This document shows, piece by piece, positions 17,314-25,950 of a stretch of 64,000 nucleotides of DNA (the first letter of the stretch is position 1; every line of letters starts with the position of its first letter). The notes under the pieces were generated by a model. It ran no database searches and was not told where the DNA came from. It saw only the letters and a list, made by a program, of their open reading frames with translations. The stretch spans positions 1,116,001 to 1,180,000 of the forward strand of contig CAVTPU010000004.1 of assembly GCA_963736695.1 (NCBI GenBank). The letters run 5' to 3'. The DNA comes from CAVTPU01 sp963736695. Its GTDB lineage: Bacteria > Actinomycetota > Actinomycetes > Mycobacteriales > Micromonosporaceae. The position numbers and the translations under genes are program-made.

Positions 17314-18281
17314 GTCCCGGAGTCGAGGGTCGCCCCGGCCCCACCGGTCGGGTGATCGTGGTCGGGGACATCGTCACCGACATCCTGGCTGTCCAGAGTG
17401 GACCAATAGTCTCCGGTTCGGACACCGACGCGTTGATCCGGCTCACCGGAGGTGGGTCGGCGGCGAACACCGCCGCGTGGCTCGCCTATTCGGGAGTGCG
17501 GGTCGAACTCGTCGGGGTGGTCGGCACCGACCCCGGCGGCGCCGACCGACTCGCCGAGTTGGCCCGCCACGGGGTCGGTTGCGCACACGTGCGACGCCAG
17601 TCCGGGGCGCGAACCGGCTGCGTGGTGGTGCTCACCCACGAACACGAACGCTCGATGCTCTGCGACCGGGGAGCCAACCTGCTGCTGTCCGAGTCTGATG
17701 TGGAGTGTGCGATCACGACGCTCGACGACGCGACACACCTGCACCTGTCGGGTTACACCATGTTCGACGCGGCGACCCGATACGCCGCCGTCCGGGCGCT
17801 TAAGCTCGCCACCGAGCGGGGCATGACGACCAGTGTGGACGCCGGATCGGCCGCTCCCCTGCGCCAATTGGGCGCCACGACGTTCCTCGAACTCATCTCG
17901 GGCACAAACCTGCTCTTCGCCAATCTCGACGAGGCGCGGACCCTGCTGCCCGACTCAGACACGCCGGGCACCGGGACCGCCGACGATCTGGCCCGCCACC
18001 TCACCCGCTGGGCGCGCAACGCTCTCGTCAAGCGGGGAGCGGCGGGTGCGGTGTGGGCCGGGCCGCGAACCTCGGCCGAGCCGATCCCGATCGTCGGCTC
18101 CCCCGCGCTGCCGGTCACGGCGACCGACCCGACCGGTGCCGGCGACGCCTTCGCGGCCGGGGTGCTCTCCGCCTGGCTGCTCGGAGTTGAGCCGAAGAAG
18201 GCGCTGCACGCCGGGATTCATCTCGGGGCCGAAGCGGTGTCCACAGTGGGTGCACGACCACCAGTTCCCGCGAACGCCTGA
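17310..18281 (+). CDS. psuK: PfkB-family carbohydrate kinase, probable pseudouridine kinase
   Basis: Ribokinase/PfkB-fold kinase of 323 residues. N-terminal PfkB signature GGGSAANTAAWLAYSG (about residues 48-63) and C-terminal DPTGAGDAFAAG (273-284) with catalytic Asp279. Translationally coupled to psuG, so its substrate is most likely pseudouridine, giving pseudouridine 5'-phosphate for the glycosidase. This is inferred from context; other sugar kinases share the fold. Converges on DUF3099, leaving 14 bases. Confidence 0.88.
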   Translation: MSPGVEGRPGPTGRVIVVGDIVTDILAVQSGPIVSGSDTDALIRLTGGGSAANTAAWLAYSGVRVELVGVVGTDPGGADRLAELARHGVGCAHVRRQSGARTGCVVVLTHEHERSMLCDRGANLLLSESDVECAITTLDDATHLHLSGYTMFDAATRYAAVRALKLATERGMTTSVDAGSAAPLRQLGATTFLELISGTNLLFANLDEARTLLPDSDTPGTGTADDLARHLTRWARNALVKRGAAGAVWAGPRTSAEPIPIVGSPALPVTATDPTGAGDAFAAGVLSAWLLGVEPKKALHAGIHLGAEAVSTVGARPPVPANA

Positions 18282-18295
18282 CCGGTCCGCTCCGC

Positions 18296-18724
18296 CTAGC
18301 TCTTGTCGTCAGCCTTGGCCGGCGGCGTCTCGGCGGGCGGCTTCTCGGCAGGCGGCGTCTCGGCGGGGCGCGCCATCTCGGTGACCTCGTCGACGTCGAT
18401 GACCCGGCTGACGTCCGGGGCCGGCAAGGCGGTCTGTTCCGGGGCAGCAGTCGTCGGCTGCCGCCGGTCGCGCTTCTTCACCGGCGCGTCGTTGGCGATC
18501 ACCACCGCGAGCCACGGCACCACGACCATGCCGAGCGCGCACAGGGTCAGCCACAGACCCATCAGCGGCGGCCGGGCCGAGACGAGAATCGCGGCGGCGA
18601 TGATGCAGACCACCCGAACCGACATCATGAGCACATAACGCAGACGTCGCCGGCGAAACTCCTTCTCCGGGTCCTCCGGCGCGTCGGTGATCACCACCGG
18701 CACGGGCCTGCGCGTGAACAGCAC
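18296..18724 (-). CDS. DUF3099 membrane protein
   Basis: 142-residue actinobacterial membrane protein of unknown function. GTG 18724. The N-terminus has VVITDAPEDPEKEFRRRRL, typical of DUF3099. Two transmembrane helices follow (VLMMSVRVVCIIAAAILVSA and GLWLTLCALGMVVVPWLAVV). The C-terminal tail ends in a low-complexity repeat of PAE-(T/K)-PP units, four copies of a 15-base motif with slight variation between 18305 and 18375. Confidence 0.87.
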   Translation of the reverse strand: MLFTRRPVPVVITDAPEDPEKEFRRRRLRYVLMMSVRVVCIIAAAILVSARPPLMGLWLTLCALGMVVVPWLAVVIANDAPVKKRDRRQPTTAAPEQTALPAPDVSRVIDVDEVTEMARPAETPPAEKPPAETPPAKADDKS

Positions 18725-18778
18725 GGGGCTCAGCCTACTGCCGGCCCCCGCCCGGTCGACGTCGGGCAGGATGGAGCC

Positions 18779-20293
18779 ATGCGCGAGGAGACGACCCAGC
18801 CACTGCTCGACGCCGACGGCATCGCCCGGCTTCGCGATGCGCTCGGCGGCGCCGGCTACACCAGTGCCGGCATCGCCGAGCGCATCGGCCCAGCCGCGGT
18901 CGAGGCCGTGCGCCGCAACGACCTGCGCGCCCTGCTGCGGGTCACCCGAGACGGCGGGGACCCGCTCGCGACCCTGATCCGACTCTTCATCGGCGGTCAG
19001 ACCGAGTCGACCGAGGCGGTGACCCGGGCTCTCGCCCCGCTGCCACTGGCAGCCGCGGTCGAGGCCGGGCTCATCCAGGCGTACGGGCAAGGGTTTGTCG
19101 CCGCCGTCGACCTCGACGTCTATGGCGATCCGGCCGGCGACTGGTGGGTCGTCTCCGACCTCGACGCCGAGGCCCGGCCCGGCCCGCTGCGCGTCGACCA
19201 CGTGCTCGGTGTGGGAAACGCCGCCACCACTCTCGCCGGGGCGACGATCCGCCGGCCGGTCGGCACCGCGCTCGACCTCGGCACGGGCTGCGGGGTGCAG
19301 GCGTTGCACCTGTCCCGCCACGCCGGCGCGGTCACCGCCACCGACCTGTCCGAGCGGGCACTGCGGTTCGCCGCCACCACCGCCGGACTCAACGGCCTCG
19401 AGTGGGAGCTGCTCGCCGGCGACATGACCGCGCCGGTGCGGGGGCGACGCTTCGACCTCGTGGTGAGCAACCCACCGTTCGTGGTGGGCCCGCCGACCAC
19501 GCGATATAGCTATCGCGACTCGGGCCGGGGCGGCGACGCGATCTGCGCCGAACTCGCCGGCGCCGCGCCCGACCTGCTCACCGACGGCGGCACCATGCAG
19601 TTCCTGGCCAATTGGCTGCATGTGCGGGGCGAAGACTGGCGCGACCGGGTGGCCGGTTGGGTCCCCGCCGGCCACGACGCGTGGATCATCCAACGCGAGC
19701 TCTCCGACCCGGTCGAATACGTCCAGCTATGGATGCGCGACGCCGCCGAACTCGCCGGTGGCACCCGGGTCGACCCGCTGCGTGCGCAGGCGTGGCTCGA
19801 CTGGTTCGACGACCACAAGGTCGAGGCCGTCGGTTTCGGCCTTGTCACCATCCGACGCTCCGGTCACACCCATCCACTTGTACGCGTGGAGGACCTCCGC
19901 CACTCGATAGCTCAACCGTGGGGCGACGAGGTGGCCCGCTGGTTCGACAGACGCGAGTGGCTCGCGCGACGCCCCGGTCCGGACCTGCTCGCCGCCCGCT
20001 ATCAGCGCAGTCCCGACCTGCGGCTCACTCAGCACGCCAGCCATGACGGCGAGGACTGGCAGGTGGATCGTCAGGTGCTCACTCTCGATGGCGGGCTCAA
20101 CTGGTCGCGGGAGGTCGACCCGATCGCGCTCGCACTGGTGTCCGGGGCCGACGGCGCGACATCCTTGGCCGATCAGCTATCGGTGCTCGCGGCAGCGTTC
20201 GACACGCCGTCTGCGACACTCGCCGCGATGGCGGCGCCCGTCGTGCAACAGTTGGTGGAGAAAGGATTCCTCGTCCCCACGAACGTCGATTGA
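18779..20293 (+). CDS. class I SAM-dependent methyltransferase (HemK/RlmG-like)
   Basis: 504-residue protein: an N-terminal helical domain (residues 1-150) with no known activity, then a Rossmann methyltransferase with SAM motif LDLGTGCGVQALHLSRH, acidic motif ATDLSERALRFA and the NPPF catalytic box (VVSNPPFVVGPP) typical of N-methylation of amide or exocyclic nitrogens in protein Gln or nucleic acid bases. The C-terminal third (from RDAAELAGGTRV) is winged-helix-like. Homologues are widespread in actinobacteria beside DUF3099. The target is unknown. Confidence 0.85.
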   Translation: MREETTQPLLDADGIARLRDALGGAGYTSAGIAERIGPAAVEAVRRNDLRALLRVTRDGGDPLATLIRLFIGGQTESTEAVTRALAPLPLAAAVEAGLIQAYGQGFVAAVDLDVYGDPAGDWWVVSDLDAEARPGPLRVDHVLGVGNAATTLAGATIRRPVGTALDLGTGCGVQALHLSRHAGAVTATDLSERALRFAATTAGLNGLEWELLAGDMTAPVRGRRFDLVVSNPPFVVGPPTTRYSYRDSGRGGDAICAELAGAAPDLLTDGGTMQFLANWLHVRGEDWRDRVAGWVPAGHDAWIIQRELSDPVEYVQLWMRDAAELAGGTRVDPLRAQAWLDWFDDHKVEAVGFGLVTIRRSGHTHPLVRVEDLRHSIAQPWGDEVARWFDRREWLARRPGPDLLAARYQRSPDLRLTQHASHDGEDWQVDRQVLTLDGGLNWSREVDPIALALVSGADGATSLADQLSVLAAAFDTPSATLAAMAAPVVQQLVEKGFLVPTNVD

Positions 20294-20335
20294 CGGGCCA
20301 CCGCTCATCTCGCGTGCCGTACGCGCCGCCCAACG

Positions 20336-20740
20336 TCAGACGCGATTTTTCTCGTCCCGTTCGATGTATGCGAAGAGCCGTTCGAACTGTGCGTCGACCC
20401 GCCTCGTATGACTGTCGAACGCCTTCTCCAGACGGTCGAATCTGGCGTCTATGTGGTCAAGCCTGGTTTCGATGTGGTCAAGCCTGGTTTCGACCCGATC
20501 AAGTCTCATCTCGACGCGGTCAAGCCTGGTTTCGATGTGGTCAAGCCTCGTCTCGACCCGATCAAGCCTCGTCTCGACGCGGTCAAGCCTGGCATCTGTG
20601 CGGTCAAGCCTCTCGTCGATGCCGTCGAACCTGGTGTCGACGCGGTGGTGCCCGAAGACGAGATAGTCGCCGAGTTCCCGCCACAGACGGCCGAGGTCAT
20701 CGCCGAACCGCTGCCCGGGTGGTTGGGTAACGACAGTCAA
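20336..20740 (-). CDS. heptad-repeat coiled-coil protein
   Basis: Protein of about 134 residues whose core is eight nearly identical heptads (RLDRVET, RLDHIET and variants), an ideal left-handed coiled coil with Leu/Val/Ile at a/d positions. Preceded by RFGDDLGRLWRELGDYLVFG and followed by RVDAQFERLFAYIERDE. I choose TTG 20740, which has a GGAG site 6 bases upstream; longer starts would run through the hairpin at 20913-20948. Function unknown; oligomerisation is likely. Divergent from the 711-residue membrane protein at 21175. Confidence 0.6.
   Translation of the reverse strand: MTVVTQPPGQRFGDDLGRLWRELGDYLVFGHHRVDTRFDGIDERLDRTDARLDRVETRLDRVETRLDHIETRLDRVEMRLDRVETRLDHIETRLDHIDARFDRLEKAFDSHTRRVDAQFERLFAYIERDEKNRV
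20450..20638. repeat. 21-bp tandem repeat with 63-bp higher-order period
   Basis: Nine consecutive 21-base units (consensus GATGTGGTCAAGCCTGGTTTC on the plus strand). The units fall into three types, and the block 20471-20533 is repeated at 20534-20596 with few changes, giving a 63-base superunit. The repeat encodes the heptads of the minus-strand coiled-coil gene. The plus strand is also open across it. Confidence 0.9.
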
Positions 20741-21174
20741 TGCGATCTCCAAGGGATGCGATGAACAACTGACGTCACCACGATCTCCCCGTTCCGGTCG
20801 GCATTCCAGCGGTTCGAAACCCAGGGGCAGCAAGGGTTCGGCACTGCCGCCCAATCTCCAATTGTCAGGTGACAGGAGAGCCGATCGACGACAATATCTC
20901 CAAGATACATCCAGCGGTGGAACACTCACGGCTGAGTGTTCCACCGCTGAGTGCTAAGTCCTCGCGAAAGCCATCAAAACGGCGCTTATAGCGCCGATGA
21001 CTCGCCGGGAGGTCACGCACACGGGCCGCCCACCCGGACGGCGCGCCCCTGCGACTCTCCACCATGGAATATCCGATCATTCGATATTTACATCCGTCAC
21101 ACTGATCGATTCCGGGCGCATGATTCCTACAGTGGACAGCGCGGAAACGTGCGAGCACTCCAGGAGCGCCCAAC
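20741..21174. other. divergent intergenic region, 434 bases
   Basis: Region between the coiled-coil gene (minus) and the 711-residue protein gene (plus). It is visibly more AT-rich than its surroundings. It holds the 16-base inverted repeat at 20913-20948 and a small GGCGCT/AGCGCC hairpin near 20981-20995. No convincing gene is seen. Confidence 0.6.
20913..20948. repeat. perfect 16-bp inverted repeat, 4-base loop
   Basis: Arms AGCGGTGGAACACTCA (20913-20928) and TGAGTGTTCCACCGCT (20933-20948). It looks like an intrinsic terminator, yet it sits between two divergent genes. It may belong to an undetected transcript or be a repeated hairpin element. Confidence 0.7.
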
Positions 21175-23310
21175 GTGAATGACGTGACTGTGTCCATGTG
21201 GCTTCCCGTCGGCCGAGCCAACTTCTACAGCGTCACGGCCAACGGGTGGCAGCGGCATCTCGACGACCCGACGATCTTCTCCTCAAGCCGTCTCGACGAC
21301 CCGGACTATGTCCCATTGCTGCAGTGCTCGGTGCTGCGCCGGGTGCTCGAGGTGCTGCCGATGTCGTTCGGCTATGACCGGCACGGCGTCTGCACCCCTC
21401 CCAGCCAATCCGACGAGCAGGGTCGCCCCATCGATGTGACGATGACTTTGAACCTCTCCGCCGAGTCGCTCAATGCCCCGACCGTCACGGGCAGTCGCGC
21501 CGAGGCAGCCAATCGGGCGCTCGTCGACGTCGGCGTCACCCGGGTCACGCTGCGAGTCGACGAACACGGCTTCTACACATTCACGGCCGACGGCGCGGGC
21601 CGTGGTGACCACGTCGAGGCCGCGCTGCGTACGCATATCTGTGAAGTCTTCGGCGGCGACTTCCGCGTCGACCGCCACCGGGAAGCCCCTCCCGGGCACC
21701 GCGAGGGTTCGGCCGCGATACGCCGCTACAACGGGTTGATCGAGGACCCCGGCCGCCAGCCGAGCGATGAACGGCGACGCGTCGGCCCGCCGCTCGGGGC
21801 CTTGACGTTCTTTCAACTCAACACTTTCGTCGAGGGCGCCTTCAACTTCACCCTCTCACCGATGGTCTTCTTCGAACGCTATTCGTTTATCGAGGAATAT
21901 CTCGACCAGACCCGGGGTGCCACCGCGACCCTGATCTCGATCACCGACATCATGGCGCAACTCGCCCATGACTCGGACGCCCGCGCGACGCCCGGCCAGA
22001 TATCCACCCTGCGACACTTCCTCGCCGTCACGTCCCGCGAGTCGCTTCAAAAGATCAAATGGTCGGTGGAGAGTGTGCGGCGCAGCCTGCTCGACGAGAT
22101 GATCGCGGTGCTGCACCGCCAGTCGCGCCTCATCCAACTCGACCTCGGCGCCGCGCACAGTGAACGCACCCCCGACCTGGCGATCGGGGCCAGCGAGCCA
22201 CAACTGCGCGGCTATGTGATGCTCGCGGCGGCGAAAGTGCCGCTGATCGCCAACATTCACGAGATCGCGTCGCTCGCCGTCGACCATCTCAACGGCAAAC
22301 CGATCGCCGGCGCGAGCGATGACCCCGCCGACGACACCCCCGACCGGCACGCCGTCGAGCTCTCCGACCTGCACCAACAACTGCGTCAGTGGCGGACCCT
22401 GCTCGATGGCGTCGTGGCCAACGTCGACAGTCTCGAGCGAGCCGTCGAGCAGGCGTGGATGGAGCGCCTGCTCTATGAGCAGCAGCAGAGCCGCTCCGAG
22501 CAGGAGGCGATGGCCGAGATCGAACGCAGCCGGTTCGGCGCGCGGCCGAGCCGGCCGGCCGGCGGCGACGCCTACAGTGCGCTGCAACTGTTCCTCGCGC
22601 TCGTCGCCGTGCTGTTCGCGTTCGTCACCACCGATCTGCACAATCGCGGCGACGACCCGTGGTGGCGACAGGTCGGCGCGTTGTGGCCGGTCATCGCCAT
22701 CGCGGCCGGTGTCTATCTCGTGCCGGCGGTGGTGAGACGGCTCCGGGGCTGGTCGAAGGCCCGCAGCGGCGTCAGCGAATTCTTCAGCTACGAGTTCGCA
22801 TTCCGGCTCGACGAACGCACCGACCCGGTTCGGGTCAACAGGCACCTGCGCGACCGGACCCGCAAGACCAGGCCGTTGGTGGTCGCCCCGGATTCCCCGG
22901 GTACGCGCGAACGCGACGAGCCCGTCACCCGCCGCCCGCGGCGTCGGACGGTGACGATCGTCAACACTGGCGGCGGCCGGATCGAGCGGATATCGCCGGA
23001 TCAGGCCACGGTGAAGACCCACTCGGTCGCCGTGTTTCGGGTGCGGCGGCTGCGTTACGCACGGTTCGAGATCATCAACGAGATTCTCATCAACCGGGTC
23101 TCCGACGAACCCCGCTATTTCCTGCACCAGAGCCGCATGTTCGGCGTATCCCCCGTGCCACTGGACCCGGCGACGCTGCTGGCGCTCATCACGGTCGTGC
23201 TTCGGGAGATCGGCGCTCCGCTGGCCGCCGACACCGACCTCGACGACGACGCGGTTCTCGATCTCGTCGCCCCTCTCTTTACGCCACCACAGGCGACGCG
23301 GCGCGGATGA
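21175..23310 (+). CDS. large two-TM membrane protein of unknown function
   Basis: 711 residues, family not recognised. GTG 21175 has a CAGGAG site about 8 bases upstream. The N-terminal 210 residues look alpha/beta (VTMTLNLSAESLN, VTLRVDEHGFYTFTADG). Residues about 215-460 are predominantly helical (QLNTFVEGAFNFTLSPMVFF, then HQQLRQWRTLLDGVVANVDS). Two transmembrane helices follow at about 469-486 and 503-522, then a basic C-terminal domain (RVRRLRYARFEIINEILIN). A soluble domain, helical stalk and TM pair recall CorA/RMD1-type topology, but there is no GMN motif and there is an extra C-terminal domain. A terminator follows at 23318-23345. Confidence 0.75.
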   Translation: MNDVTVSMWLPVGRANFYSVTANGWQRHLDDPTIFSSSRLDDPDYVPLLQCSVLRRVLEVLPMSFGYDRHGVCTPPSQSDEQGRPIDVTMTLNLSAESLNAPTVTGSRAEAANRALVDVGVTRVTLRVDEHGFYTFTADGAGRGDHVEAALRTHICEVFGGDFRVDRHREAPPGHREGSAAIRRYNGLIEDPGRQPSDERRRVGPPLGALTFFQLNTFVEGAFNFTLSPMVFFERYSFIEEYLDQTRGATATLISITDIMAQLAHDSDARATPGQISTLRHFLAVTSRESLQKIKWSVESVRRSLLDEMIAVLHRQSRLIQLDLGAAHSERTPDLAIGASEPQLRGYVMLAAAKVPLIANIHEIASLAVDHLNGKPIAGASDDPADDTPDRHAVELSDLHQQLRQWRTLLDGVVANVDSLERAVEQAWMERLLYEQQQSRSEQEAMAEIERSRFGARPSRPAGGDAYSALQLFLALVAVLFAFVTTDLHNRGDDPWWRQVGALWPVIAIAAGVYLVPAVVRRLRGWSKARSGVSEFFSYEFAFRLDERTDPVRVNRHLRDRTRKTRPLVVAPDSPGTRERDEPVTRRPRRRTVTIVNTGGGRIERISPDQATVKTHSVAVFRVRRLRYARFEIINEILINRVSDEPRYFLHQSRMFGVSPVPLDPATLLALITVVLREIGAPLAADTDLDDDAVLDLVAPLFTPPQATRRG

Positions 23311-23317
23311 CCCGCTC

Positions 23318-23345
23318 GTCCCCGGCGCCGGGTGGCGCCGGGGAC
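23318..23345 (+). terminator. hairpin terminator
   Basis: Perfect 12-base arms GTCCCCGGCGCC (23318-23329) and GGCGCCGGGGAC (23334-23345), loop GGGT, seven bases after the stop of the 711-residue protein and just before dtd. It is GC-rich with no U-tract. Confidence 0.7.
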
Positions 23346-23359
23346 GTAGGGTGACCCAC

Positions 23360-23782
23360 ATGCGAGCGGTGGTGCAGACGGTGAGCCGAGCGTCGGTGAC
23401 GGTCGACGACGAGGTGGTCGGCGACATCACCGACGGTCTGCTGGTGCTGGTCGGCGTGACCCACACCGACACGGCACCCGTCGCCGCGACGCTGGCCCGC
23501 AAGGTGCACGAGCTGCGCATCCTCGACGACGATGAGTCGGCCGCGAGCATCGGGGCACCCCTGCTGGTGGTGAGCCAGTTCACCCTCTACGCCGACACCC
23601 GCAAGGGCCGGCGGCCGAGCTGGATCGCGGCGGCTCCGGCGGAGGCGGCCGAGCCGCTGGTGACAGCGTTCGTCGAGGAGCTTCGCGGGCGGGGCGCGAC
23701 GGTCCAAACGGGACGATTCAGGCAACACATGCTGGTGGAGAGCGTCAACGTGGGGCCGCGCACGGTCATCATCGACGCCTGA
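23360..23782 (+). CDS. dtd: D-aminoacyl-tRNA deacylase
   Basis: Hydrolyses D-aminoacyl-tRNAs (and Gly-tRNA-Ala), protecting translation from D-amino acids. 140 residues from ATG 23360 (an in-frame GTG at 23351 is less likely because the family begins MRAVVQTVSRASV). The catalytic signature SQFTLYADTRKGRRPSW is complete. The C-terminal cis-Gly-Pro region appears as VNVGPRTVIID. The gene is preceded by a strong terminator, so it probably has its own promoter within a short gap. Confidence 0.95.
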   Translation: MRAVVQTVSRASVTVDDEVVGDITDGLLVLVGVTHTDTAPVAATLARKVHELRILDDDESAASIGAPLLVVSQFTLYADTRKGRRPSWIAAAPAEAAEPLVTAFVEELRGRGATVQTGRFRQHMLVESVNVGPRTVIIDA

Positions 23783-23897
23783 GCGAGGCGACGGGTCGAC
23801 CACATCGCCCGTACTGTCTGGATCACGACTGCGCGTGGTGACCGCGTGGGCGAAAACCTCACCAGGATTTAACGCGTCACAGCGCACTCTCGTTGCT

Positions 23898-24908
23898 GTG
23901 ACGACATCACGCATCATCGGGCTCGATGAGCTCAGCGACGACGACCCCAACGCCGAGGCCCTCGCCGAGGCAGAGGCGCAGCGGCTCGAAGCCGACGACC
24001 GGGCCGTCTGCACCGACCTTGTCCGTGCCTATCTCAACGGCATCGGCCGGACCCGGCTGCTCACCGCCGCGCAAGAGGTCGAGCTGGCCCGCCGCATCGA
24101 GGCCGGCCTAGTCGCCGAGGAACGCCTCACCAGCACAGACCTCGACCGGTCGGCCCGGGCCGACCTGCGCACCGTCATGGTCGAGGGCCGCACCGCCAAG
24201 AACCAGCTGCTCGAGGCCAACCTGCGCCTCGTCGTGAGCATCGCCAAGCGCTACACCGGACGAGGCATGCCGCTGCTCGACCTGATCCAGGAAGGCAACC
24301 TGGGCCTCATCCGCGCCGTGGAGAAGTTCGACTACACCAAGGGCTACAAGTTCTCCACCTACGCCACCTGGTGGATCCGCCAAGCCATCACCCGCGCCAT
24401 GGCCGACCAAGCCCGCACCATCCGCATCCCCGTGCACATGGTCGAACAGGTCAACCGGATGGTCCGGGTGCGCCGGGACTTGTCGGCCGAGCTCAACCGG
24501 GAGCCGACGGTCGCCGAGATCGCCGCCGGCCTCGGAGTCGCACCCTATGAGGTGCTGGAACTCGTCTCCTACGACCGCCAGCCCGTCTCACTCGATCAGT
24601 CGGTCGGCGACGACGGCGACAGTGTGCTCGGCGACTTCGTCGCCAACCAACCGCCGAGACCGACGGGCGACGACGCAACCGGGGCGCTGCGCAGCGACGT
24701 GGAGATCGTGCTCGCGACGCTGTCGCAACGCGAACAGGAAGTGATCCGCCTGCGCTTCGGCCTCGACGACGGACGGCAACGCACACTCGACGAGGTGGGC
24801 CGCGAGTTCGGGCTCTCCCGCGAACGCATCCGCCAAATCGAGAAGGTGACGCTGCTCAAACTTCGCGACCCCGAGCGGGCCGACCGACTCGCCGCCTACA
24901 CCCACTGA
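23898..24908 (+). CDS. sigB: RNA polymerase sigma-70 family factor (SigB/HrdA-D type)
   Basis: Second group 1/2 sigma factor of about 336 residues from GTG 23898 (MTTSRIIGLDELSDDD), lacking the long basic linker of sigA. Regions 1.2-4.2 are complete: VRAYLNGIGRTRLLTAAQEV, GLIRAVEKFDYTKGYKFSTY, LSQREQEVIRLRFGLDDG and the helix-turn-helix LSRERIRQIEKVTLLKL. In actinobacteria such paralogues (mycobacterial SigB, streptomycete HrdA/C/D) act in stress and stationary phase. A 170-base segment is nearly identical in DNA to sigA (see findings). Confidence 0.92.
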   Translation: MTTSRIIGLDELSDDDPNAEALAEAEAQRLEADDRAVCTDLVRAYLNGIGRTRLLTAAQEVELARRIEAGLVAEERLTSTDLDRSARADLRTVMVEGRTAKNQLLEANLRLVVSIAKRYTGRGMPLLDLIQEGNLGLIRAVEKFDYTKGYKFSTYATWWIRQAITRAMADQARTIRIPVHMVEQVNRMVRVRRDLSAELNREPTVAEIAAGLGVAPYEVLELVSYDRQPVSLDQSVGDDGDSVLGDFVANQPPRPTGDDATGALRSDVEIVLATLSQREQEVIRLRFGLDDGRQRTLDEVGREFGLSRERIRQIEKVTLLKLRDPERADRLAAYTH

Positions 24909-24945
24909 GCGCGGCTGTCGCCGACGCCGCCGTGACGCATCGGCC

Positions 24946-25806
24946 TCAGCGAGCCCGCAACGCGGCGGCGACGGCCTGCGCGACAGTGGTGGCCGGGCGG
25001 CCGATGAGCCGGGCCAAGTCGGTGCTGTCGGTGAAGAGGTCGCCGCGCGTGATGCCCCGGTCGGAGTCGGCGAGCATCTCGGCGAAGACGTCCGGCACGC
25101 CGTTGGCGATGAGGGCTTGGGCATATTCGGCCTCTGGCAGGTCGGCGTAGGCGACCTGGGTGTCCGACTGCTTCGTGATCTCGGCGGCGAGGTCGGTGAG
25201 TGTGAAGGCGTGGTCGCCACCGAGTTCGTAGGTGGCGTCGACGTGCCCGTCGCCGGTCAGCACCGCGCCGGCGGCGCTGGCGTAGTCGGCGCGGCTGGCG
25301 GCGGAGATCCGGCCGTCCCGCGCCGCGCCGAGCAGCGCACCGTGGGCGAGCGCTGGGGCGAGGTTGTCGGTGTAGTTCTCCAGATACCACCCGTTGCGCA
25401 GGAGCACGTGGTCGAGGCCGCTGTCGCGGATGACGTTCTCGGTCGCCAGGTGCTCGCCGGCGAGCAGCATGCTCGAGGTGTCGGCGCGGAGGATGCTGGT
25501 GTAGGCGATGAGTGAGACGCCGGCCCGCGCGGCGGCGTGGACGACGGCGGTGTGTTGAGTGGTGCGTCGGCCCATCTCGTTCGACGAGATCAGCAGGAGC
25601 CGATCGGTGCCGGTGAGGGCGGACTCGAGGGTCTCCGGCCGGTTGTAGTCGGCGAGGCGCACGCGCACTCCGAGCTCGGCGAGATCGGCGGCTTTGTCTG
25701 GATCGCGTACGGCTGCGGTGATTTCACCGGCGGCCACGCCTCGGGTGAGCAGGTCGGCGATGACGAGACGGCCGAGGTGGCCAGTCGCCGCGGTCACAGT
25801 GATCAT
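24946..25806 (-). CDS. NmrA/QorB-type NAD(P)H-binding oxidoreductase
   Basis: 286-residue atypical short-chain dehydrogenase of the NmrA-like/QorB quinone oxidoreductase group. Rossmann motif TAATGHLGRLVIADLL at the N-terminus, no canonical YxxxK, and characteristic AYTSILRADTSSMLLAGEH, LLRNGWYLENYTDNL and YELGGDHAFTLTDLA. ATG 25806. Divergent from an HxlR regulator gene, the arrangement known for qorB/qorR, where the regulator responds to quinone or electrophile stress. That specific function is inferred. Confidence 0.87.
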   Translation of the reverse strand: MITVTAATGHLGRLVIADLLTRGVAAGEITAAVRDPDKAADLAELGVRVRLADYNRPETLESALTGTDRLLLISSNEMGRRTTQHTAVVHAAARAGVSLIAYTSILRADTSSMLLAGEHLATENVIRDSGLDHVLLRNGWYLENYTDNLAPALAHGALLGAARDGRISAASRADYASAAGAVLTGDGHVDATYELGGDHAFTLTDLAAEITKQSDTQVAYADLPEAEYAQALIANGVPDVFAEMLADSDRGITRGDLFTDSTDLARLIGRPATTVAQAVAAALRAR

Positions 25807-25855
25807 GGAAGCTCCTCGTGGGGTGGGACCGGGTAGAGCGGTCACCACTTACGGT

Positions 25856-25876
25856 GCACTCTCTTTTTGAAAGTGC
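25856..25876. promoter_or_regulatory. candidate HxlR-family operator
   Basis: Imperfect inverted repeat GCACTCTC (25856-25863) and GAAAGTGC (25869-25876), 7 of 8 positions complementary, in the 144-base divergent region. It lies about 50 bases upstream of the oxidoreductase start. Position and symmetry suit a dimeric winged-helix repressor. Confidence 0.45.
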
Positions 25877-25950
25877 CAACCTTTCGTGAGTACGATCACT
25901 CCATTAGGCGCCATCGCTATGTGGGGCGCCGCGGCGCTACAGTGGAGGCC

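Noticed and set aside
20450..20638. Possible CRISPR array (21-base repeats)
   Set aside because: Units are directly adjacent with no unique spacers and no cas genes; it is a coding minisatellite.
20408..20764. 118-residue plus-strand frame with KPGFD/VKPRL repeats
   Set aside because: It is the reverse reading of the 21-base repeat and lacks a ribosome site. The minus strand gives an ideal coiled coil with flanking coding sequence. Kept only as a note in the repeat finding.
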